From positions 1 to 9,711 of the forward strand of contig PWWF01000025.1 in the NCBI GenBank assembly GCA_003561595.1: a stretch of DNA of 9,711 bases, given 5' to 3'. The stretch comes from Paracoccaceae bacterium. Its GTDB lineage: Bacteria > Pseudomonadota > Alphaproteobacteria > Rhodobacterales > Rhodobacteraceae. The notes beneath the pieces were generated by a model. It was not told where the DNA came from, searched no databases, and was given only the letters and a program-made list of their open reading frames with translations. Position numbers and translations under genes: made by a program. The number at the start of each line of letters is the position of its first letter. The stretch's first letter is position 1. Positions 5,535 to 9,711 of this stretch are shown in pieces.

Positions 5535-7196
5535 ATGCTGCTGGCGCTCGATATCCGGGACATGCTGATCATCGACCGGCTGGAACTTCGTTTCCAGCCG
5601 GGCTTGAACGTGCTGACCGGCGAAACCGGCGCGGGCAAGTCGATCCTGCTGGATGCGTTGGGATTCGTGCTGGGCTGGCGCGGCCGCGCTGATCTGGTGC
5701 GCATGGGCGCCGCGCAGGGCGAGGTGGTGGCGGAATTTGCCCTGTCCCCCGACCATCCCGCGCAGGCCGTGTTGCAAGAGGCGGGGTTCGAGCCGGGTGA
5801 CACGCTGCTCTTGCGCCGCATCAATACCAGCGACGGGCGCAAGACCGCTTATGTCAATGATCGCCGCGCCTCGGGCGAGTTGCTGCGCAGCCTGTCGGAT
5901 CGCTTGGTGGAGCTGCACGGCCAGCAGGATGATCGCGGGCTGCTGAACGCGCGCGGGCACCGTGTGCTGCTGGATGATTATGGCGCGTTGGGCGACCAGC
6001 TTGCCGCCTGCCGCGCCGCCTGGCGGGGCCTGAGCGCGGCGCGCAAGGCGCATGAGGACGAACAGGCGCGATTGGCAGAGATGGCCGCAGAAGAGGATTT
6101 CCTGCGCCACGCCGTCGCGGAACTGGACGATCTGGCCCCCGAACCGGGCGAAGAGGTCACGCTGGACACAAGGCGCCGCCAGATGCAGGCGGCAGAACGT
6201 CTGCGCGGGGATATCGCCCGCGCGCAGGCCGCATTGTCGGAGGACGGGGCCGAACGGCTGCTGATGGATGCCACCCGCTGGCTGGACGGCGCGGCCGAGG
6301 GGCTGGATGGCGCGCTCGACCCCGCCCTGGCCGCGCTGGCCCGTGCCATGGATGCGCTGGGAGAGGCGCAGCAGGGCATCGCGGATTGCACTGACCTGCT
6401 CGACTTTCATCCCGGCGCATTGGAAGAGGTCGAAGACCGCCTGTTCGCCCTGCGCGGGCTGGCGCGCAAGCATTCGGTGTTGCCCGATGATCTGGGCACT
6501 CATGCCGACACGCTGCGCGCCCGGTTGGAGCGTCTGGACAATGGCGCGCGCACCCTGACCACACTTGCACGGCAAGAGGCCGAGGCGCAGGCCACCTATG
6601 ACGCCGCCGCCGCGGCACTGACCGAGGCGCGCGGGCAGGCGGCCACGCGCCTCGATGCGGCGATGGCGCAGGAACTTGCCCCGCTGAAGATGGAACGCGC
6701 GGTGTTCCAGACGATCATCGCGCCCGCACCGCCGGGGCCGGACGGGGTGGATGCCGTGAGTTTCGAGGTGGCGACCAATCCCGGCGCACCGTCGGGGCCG
6801 CTGTCCAAGATCGCCTCGGGCGGGGAGTTGTCGCGCTTTCTGCTGGCGCTCAAGGTCTGCCTTGCGGGCGGGGCAAGCGGGCTGACGATGATCTTTGACG
6901 AGATTGATCGCGGTGTGGGCGGCGCGACTGCCGACGCGGTGGGCCGCCGCTTGCGCGCGCTGTCGTGGGCGGCGCAATTGCTGGTTGTCACGCATTCGCC
7001 GCAAGTGGCCGCGATGGGCCAGCATCACTGGCGGGTGTCCAAACATGTCACGCAGGACACCACTCTGTCGCGCGTTGCGCCGCTTTCTGCCGATGAGCGG
7101 ATTGAAGAGATTGCAAGAATGCTGTCGGGTGATACGATCACCGATGCCGCGCGCGCTGCCGCGTCCGATCTGCTTGGGGCCGGGCAGCGACTGTAA
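5535..7196 (+). CDS. recN: DNA repair protein RecN
   Basis: The 553-aa product is an SMC-like ATPase that acts in recombinational repair of double-strand breaks. It has Walker A GETGAGKS (29-36), a long central region rich in Ala, Glu, Arg and Leu of coiled-coil type (about 160-400), the ABC signature SGGELS (428-433) and Walker B MIFDEID with Asp455 and Glu456, followed by GVGGATADAVGRRL. The ends and length match the family, with no frameshift. A ribosome site AAGGAG (5517-5522) lies 12 nt before the ATG, slightly far. A nearby GTG (5527) is out of frame. Only 39 bp separate it from bamD, so the two are probably cotranscribed. No alphaproteobacterial LexA box (GTTC-N7-GTTC) is visible in the gap. 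Confidence 0.97.
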   Translation: MLLALDIRDMLIIDRLELRFQPGLNVLTGETGAGKSILLDALGFVLGWRGRADLVRMGAAQGEVVAEFALSPDHPAQAVLQEAGFEPGDTLLLRRINTSDGRKTAYVNDRRASGELLRSLSDRLVELHGQQDDRGLLNARGHRVLLDDYGALGDQLAACRAAWRGLSAARKAHEDEQARLAEMAAEEDFLRHAVAELDDLAPEPGEEVTLDTRRRQMQAAERLRGDIARAQAALSEDGAERLLMDATRWLDGAAEGLDGALDPALAALARAMDALGEAQQGIADCTDLLDFHPGALEEVEDRLFALRGLARKHSVLPDDLGTHADTLRARLERLDNGARTLTTLARQEAEAQATYDAAAAALTEARGQAATRLDAAMAQELAPLKMERAVFQTIIAPAPPGPDGVDAVSFEVATNPGAPSGPLSKIASGGELSRFLLALKVCLAGGASGLTMIFDEIDRGVGGATADAVGRRLRALSWAAQLLVVTHSPQVAAMGQHHWRVSKHVTQDTTLSRVAPLSADERIEEIARMLSGDTITDAARAAASDLLGAGQRL

Positions 7197-7248
7197 GGTG
7201 CCCGGACAAGACACTGATACTTCACGAAACTATGAGGGAACGATCATC

Positions 7249-7659
7249 ATGCTGCCGACCGGAGTCTCACTCGCTGCCCTGCGTGGCACAACCCCGCGCG
7301 CTGCGCTGGCCCTGACGGCTGCGGCCTTTCTGGCCGGTTGCGGGGGCATGCCCATCATGCCCGGCCCCGGTCCGGCCCGCACTCCGCCCCCGCCAGCCGC
7401 GACCTCGCCCGCCCCGATCGAGGATTTCGGCGTGCAGGACCCTGAACAGGTCGCTTCTGGCGCGGAACAGGCCTGCGTTGCCGCCGGGCGGGAACGGGGG
7501 CTGGATGTTGTCGATGTCGTGGGGTCCAGCAGTGTCACCACATCGGATGGCGACGCCGCGCGCGATGTGATGCTGCGCGTGCGCCGCAGCGGCGCCGAGA
7601 TCGAGGTGCGCTGCAACTATGTCGCAGATACAGGCATGGCGCGGATCATGCTGATCTGA
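7249..7659 (+). CDS. Putative lipoprotein, function unknown
   Basis: The product is 136 aa and I do not recognise a named family. It starts at ATG 7249, with ribosome site GAGGGAA (7234-7240) 8 nt upstream; the frame stays open further upstream inside recN, but that part is a shadow. It has a signal peptide with a hydrophobic stretch ALALTAAAFLAGC and a lipobox LAGC with Cys31 as lipid site. A Pro-rich linker (about 36-56) follows, then a small domain of about 75 residues with alternating hydrophobic pattern (GLDVVDVVGSSSV, DVMLRVRRSGAEIEVRCNYV). Two cysteines in this domain (Cys76, Cys122) could form a disulfide in the periplasm. Aspartate at position +2 is absent (C-G-G), which in the E. 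coli rule would favour outer-membrane sorting. It lies 52 bp after recN and could be cotranscribed. Confidence 0.8.
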   Translation: MLPTGVSLAALRGTTPRAALALTAAAFLAGCGGMPIMPGPGPARTPPPPAATSPAPIEDFGVQDPEQVASGAEQACVAAGRERGLDVVDVVGSSSVTTSDGDAARDVMLRVRRSGAEIEVRCNYVADTGMARIMLI

Positions 7660-7667
7660 TGCACCGG

Positions 7668-7701
7668 GGCAGGGCGGGGGCTATCGCTTGCCCGCCTTGC
7701 C
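7668..7701. repeat. G+C-rich inverted repeat between convergent genes
   Basis: Left arm GGCAGGGCGGG (7668-7678) and right arm CCCGCCTTGCC (7691-7701) pair over 11 positions, with one G-T wobble on the + strand, around a 12-nt loop. It sits where the + strand lipoprotein gene and the minus-strand small gene meet, and the right arm lies in the 3' end of the latter's coding sequence. Only a weak T stretch follows on the + strand (7705-7707) and none on the minus strand. It may act as a bidirectional transcript end but does not meet the full terminator pattern. Confidence 0.45.
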
Positions 7702-7887
7702 ACCTTTCTGCCCGCGCGCGGCCTTTGCGGCGATGCGCAATTCCTCGGCGATCTCGTCGGCTTCATCCGGGTCGAAATCCAGCGGGATATCGACCCCGTC
7801 GCCCGCAATGTAGATCCGCACCATCCCCAGCGTGGTCGGCCCGATCTGAAGGCTTGCGCCCATGTCGCTTTCTGAATTGATTCCCAT
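7681..7887 (-). CDS. Small conserved protein, DUF6324-like
   Basis: The 68-aa product starts MGINSESDMGASLQIGPTTL and contains DFDPDEADEIAEELRIAAKA, ending in a basic tail (GQKGGKAGKR). From memory this pattern matches a small family confined to Rhodobacterales (DUF6324); no function is known to me. It is predicted to be soluble, with no signal or membrane segment. An in-frame GTG at 7962 with AAGAGG close upstream would give a 93-aa form, but the added 25 residues look non-conserved, so I prefer the ATG at 7887 despite its weak ribosome site. It is convergent with the lipoprotein gene (21 bp between stops) and divergent from the tRNA gene. Confidence 0.7.
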   Translation of the reverse strand: MGINSESDMGASLQIGPTTLGMVRIYIAGDGVDIPLDFDPDEADEIAEELRIAAKAARGQKGGKAGKR

Positions 7888-7970
7888 GGCTCTGGCCCCC
7901 GCATTGGCGCTGATCGTTTCCTGACCCTTCCGATACGTCCCGGCGCTGTCGGAATCAAGCACCGAGCCTC

Positions 7971-7999
7971 TTGCATTCGCGCCGCGTGACAGCTAATTC
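7971..7999 (+). promoter_or_regulatory. Possible promoter of the tRNA-His gene
   Basis: TTGCAT (7971-7976) and TAATTC (7994-7999) are 17 bp apart and would place transcription start near 8006, just before the tRNA at 8009. Each hexamer matches the consensus only in part. The location in the gap between divergent genes is the main support. Confidence 0.3.
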
Positions 8000-8008
8000 A
8001 CCCCCAGT

Positions 8009-8085
8009 GCCGCCTTAGCTCAGTTGGTTAGAGCGCTGGATTGTGGATCCAGAGGTCCCCCGTTCAAGCCGGGGAGGCGGTACCA
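8009..8085 (+). tRNA. tRNA-His (anticodon GTG)
   Basis: A full cloverleaf is visible. The acceptor GCCGCCT (8009-8015) pairs with AGGCGGT (8075-8081), giving a G1-U72 wobble at the end. The D stem is GCTC/GAGC. The anticodon stem is CTGGA/TCCAG, with loop TTGTGGA and anticodon GTG at 8043-8045. There is a 5-nt variable loop, T stem CCCCG/CGGGG and T loop TTCAAGC. The discriminator is A73 (8082) and CCA is encoded (8083-8085). The base before position 1 is T (8008), so the extra G-1 typical of tRNA-His is not encoded. This, with U72 and A73, is the form known from a subgroup of Alphaproteobacteria such as Caulobacter. A run of nine C follows directly (8086-8094). Confidence 0.96.
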
Positions 8086-8176
8086 CCCCCCCCCTTCCTG
8101 CGTCGCGCGACTGCCGCTTGCCTGTGCCGAATGGGCGGTCTATCACGCGGGCACGATCCGTTGATCAGGGGGCCGC

Positions 8177-8794
8177 GTGCCGTATCTGCCACGTCATGTT
8201 CTGCCCAAGGCCCCGCGTGACGCGCGGATCGGGCTGTTTGGCGGGTCATTCGATCCGGCGCATTCCGGGCATGTGCATGTCAGCCGTCAGGCCATGATGC
8301 GGCTGGATCTGGACCTGTTCTGGTGGCTGGTCTCTCCCGGCAATCCGCTGAAGCCGCACGGGCCTGCGCCGCTGGGCGACCGCATGGCCCATGCACGCGG
8401 CATGATCACCCACCCGCGCATGCATGTCACCGGGATCGAGGCCGCATTGGGCACCCGCTATACCGCGCATACGCTGCGCAGGCTGCGCGCGCTTTATCCG
8501 ACGCAAGCCATGGTCTGGGTGATGGGCGCGGATAATCTGGCGCAGATGCATCAATGGCAGGATTGGCGCGCGATCCTGTCCATGCTGCCCATCGCCGTGA
8601 TCGCGCGGCCCGGCCAGCAACGGCGCGCGCTGTCCTCTCCGGTCGCGCGTGTGGCCGCGCGACACCGCTTGCCCGCGCGCAAGGCGGCCGCCCTGCCGAT
8701 GATGCAGGCGCCTGCATGGTGTTTTCTGACCGTGCCGATGCGCGATATCTCTTCCAGCAGCCTGCGCCAGCGCGGCATCCGGGCGGGCGGCTGA
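8177..8794 (+). CDS. nadD: Nicotinate-nucleotide adenylyltransferase NadD
   Basis: NadD joins nicotinate mononucleotide and ATP to give deamido-NAD in the cytoplasm, in NAD synthesis. The 205-aa product has the nucleotidyltransferase motif GGSFDPAHSGHVH (22-34, the GxFxPxHxGH type), the substrate-site stretch LVSPGNPLK, WVMGADNLAQMHQWQDW, and the C-terminal ISSSSLR (191-197), a variant of ISSTxIR with Ser for Thr. I use the GTG at 8177, preceded by AGGGGG (8167-8172) only 4 nt away; no in-frame ATG gives a better start before the motif. It lies 91 bp after the tRNA gene. In many Alphaproteobacteria nadD sits beside proA and rsfS; neither is its immediate neighbour here. The 91-bp gap shows nothing else I can support. 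Confidence 0.94.
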   Translation: MPYLPRHVLPKAPRDARIGLFGGSFDPAHSGHVHVSRQAMMRLDLDLFWWLVSPGNPLKPHGPAPLGDRMAHARGMITHPRMHVTGIEAALGTRYTAHTLRRLRALYPTQAMVWVMGADNLAQMHQWQDWRAILSMLPIAVIARPGQQRRALSSPVARVAARHRLPARKAAALPMMQAPAWCFLTVPMRDISSSSLRQRGIRAGG

Positions 8795-8862
8795 GGCGCG
8801 GACACAGATTTGTGCTGCGGAAACATGCTGTTTTCATGGCGGAAACACTGCAACAGATGCTT

Positions 8863-8900
8863 GCCTGAATCGCCTGAATGGCGGTTAATGCAATCAGGCG
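8863..8900. repeat. Direct and inverted repeats before dacB
   Basis: GCCTGAAT occurs twice (8863-8870, 8872-8879) with a 9-bp period. CGCCTGA (8871-8877) pairs perfectly with TCAGGCG (8894-8900) across 16 nt, and a shorter stem CGCC-TGAAT-GGCG (8871-8883) competes with it. The longer hairpin would enclose the upstream alternative ATG of dacB at 8888. This is the only structured part of the 144-bp nadD-dacB gap. Confidence 0.45.
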
Positions 8901-8938
8901 CGGGGCTGGTGCGCCGTCATCAGGGGGGCCGCAAGCCT

Positions 8939-9711
8939 GTGACACAGACAGGGACGGAGACAGGCATACAGACAGATCGCCGCGGATTTCTGACATTGCT
9001 TATGGGGGCATCGGTGCTGGCCGGGGTGCCCGCCTGCGCCAATGCGCCCGAACGCTCGCTGCGCCCCGCGCTCAAGCCCGCGGCCCCGGTCGAGGGGATT
9101 GTGGCACGCGCAGGTCTGGGCGGCGATCTGGGCTTTGCCGTGATGGATATGGGCAGCGGCAATCTGCTGGAAGGGCAGGGCGCGAATGCGGGCATGCCGC
9201 CTGCCAGCGTGGCCAAGGCGGTCACCGCGCTTTATGCGCTGGATCGTCTGGGCGCGGCGCATCAGTTTCGCACGCGGCTGATCGGCACCGGCCCGCTGCG
9301 TGACGGCGTGCTGCAGGGCGATCTGGTGCTGGCGGGCAGCGGCGATCCGACGCTGGAAACGGACGATCTGGCGGCCATGGCGGCCGATCTGGCGCGCGCG
9401 GGCCTGCGCGGCGTGACGGGGCGGTTTCTGGTCTGGGGCGGCGCGCTGCCCTTCACCCGGGAAATTGCCGATGACCAATCCGTGCAGGCGGGCTACAACC
9501 CGTCGATTTCGGGGCTGAACCTGAATTTCAATCGCGTGCATTTCGAATGGCAGCGCTCGGGGTCGGATTACACCGTGTCGATGGATGCGCGGTCGAACCG
9601 ACACCGCCCGGCGGTTTCCATGGCGGTGATGCAGGTCGTGGCGCGGTCCGGCCCGCTTTATACCTATCACCGCAGCGACCGACGCGATGAATGGAGCGTG
9701 GCGCGCAGCGC
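8939..9711 (+). CDS. dacB: D-alanyl-D-alanine carboxypeptidase/endopeptidase (PBP4, peptidase S13), N-terminal part
   Basis: The frame stays open from GTG 8939 to the right edge, giving 257 codons with no stop. Family S13 enzymes remove terminal D-Ala from peptidoglycan stem peptides and cut cross-links in the periplasm. The SxxK nucleophile motif is PASVAK, with Ser90 and Lys93; GDLVLAGSGDPTLE and GYNPSISGLNLNFNRV also fit PBP4 of Rhodobacterales. The SxN and KTG motifs would lie beyond the window. The N-terminus TDRRGFLTLLMGASVLAG is a twin-arginine type signal with a likely cleavage after ACANA, so export by Tat is inferred. A ribosome site AGGGGGG (8922-8928) precedes the GTG by 10 nt. 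An in-frame ATG at 8888 would add 17 residues and has a weaker ribosome site. The gene is 3' truncated by the window. Confidence 0.92.
   Translation, partial: MTQTGTETGIQTDRRGFLTLLMGASVLAGVPACANAPERSLRPALKPAAPVEGIVARAGLGGDLGFAVMDMGSGNLLEGQGANAGMPPASVAKAVTALYALDRLGAAHQFRTRLIGTGPLRDGVLQGDLVLAGSGDPTLETDDLAAMAADLARAGLRGVTGRFLVWGGALPFTREIADDQSVQAGYNPSISGLNLNFNRVHFEWQRSGSDYTVSMDARSNRHRPAVSMAVMQVVARSGPLYTYHRSDRRDEWSVARS

Noticed and set aside
4647..7214. An 855-codon open frame on the minus strand across bamD and recN
   Set aside because: It is antisense to two well-recognised genes, has low-complexity Arg/Gln/Gly/His-rich content and no known domain. Long antisense frames are expected from codon bias in G+C-rich genomes.
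6895..7248. Upstream extension of the lipoprotein reading frame into recN
   Set aside because: It overlaps the RecN Walker B and C-terminal region and has no signal. ATG 7249 has a good ribosome site and starts a clear lipoprotein signal.
1..9711. Mobile elements, CRISPR arrays, toxin-antitoxin or defence genes
   Set aside because: I looked on both strands for transposase or integrase motifs, regularly spaced repeats, terminal inverted repeats with target duplications, and small paired genes, and saw none.

Overview
This is a G+C-rich chromosomal segment whose gene content and protein sequences point to an alphaproteobacterium of the Rhodobacterales (Rhodobacteraceae sensu lato). The reasons are the FtsZ with a very long Pro/Ala/Glu/Gln/Arg linker and an [11 protein letters not shown] tail, the order ftsQ-ftsA-ftsZ-lpxC-bamD-recN, a tRNA-His with no encoded G-1 and with U72 and A73, and a small gene resembling a Rhodobacterales-restricted family (DUF6324). 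The genus cannot be fixed from this window.

Layout. 1-3391 is the distal end of the division and cell wall (dcw) cluster: the last codons of ftsQ, then ftsA, a 186-bp regulatory gap, then ftsZ. A strong intrinsic terminator at 3424-3447 closes this block. lpxC (lipid A synthesis) follows behind its own leader. After a 100-bp gap with a possible promoter come bamD (outer-membrane protein assembly) and recN (DNA repair), 39 bp apart, and then a small lipoprotein of unknown function. These all run on the + strand. A short minus-strand gene (DUF6324-like, 7681-7887) converges on the lipoprotein gene. Next are a + strand tRNA-His gene, nadD (NAD synthesis) and the start of dacB (PBP4-type D,D-carboxypeptidase/endopeptidase with a twin-arginine signal), which runs off the right edge.

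How the genes work together. FtsQ, FtsA and FtsZ build the division ring. LpxC commits precursor to lipopolysaccharide, BamD helps insert outer-membrane proteins, and DacB trims peptidoglycan. Most of the window therefore serves envelope growth and division, with recN, tRNA-His and nadD as housekeeping passengers. I see no mobile element, CRISPR array, phage gene, toxin-antitoxin pair or other candidate for a new system: this is a core region. The points worth checking are regulatory (ftsZ and lpxC leaders, possible GANTC methylation control), the variant tRNA-His identity, the Tat-exported PBP4, and sequence motifs inside the FtsZ linker.
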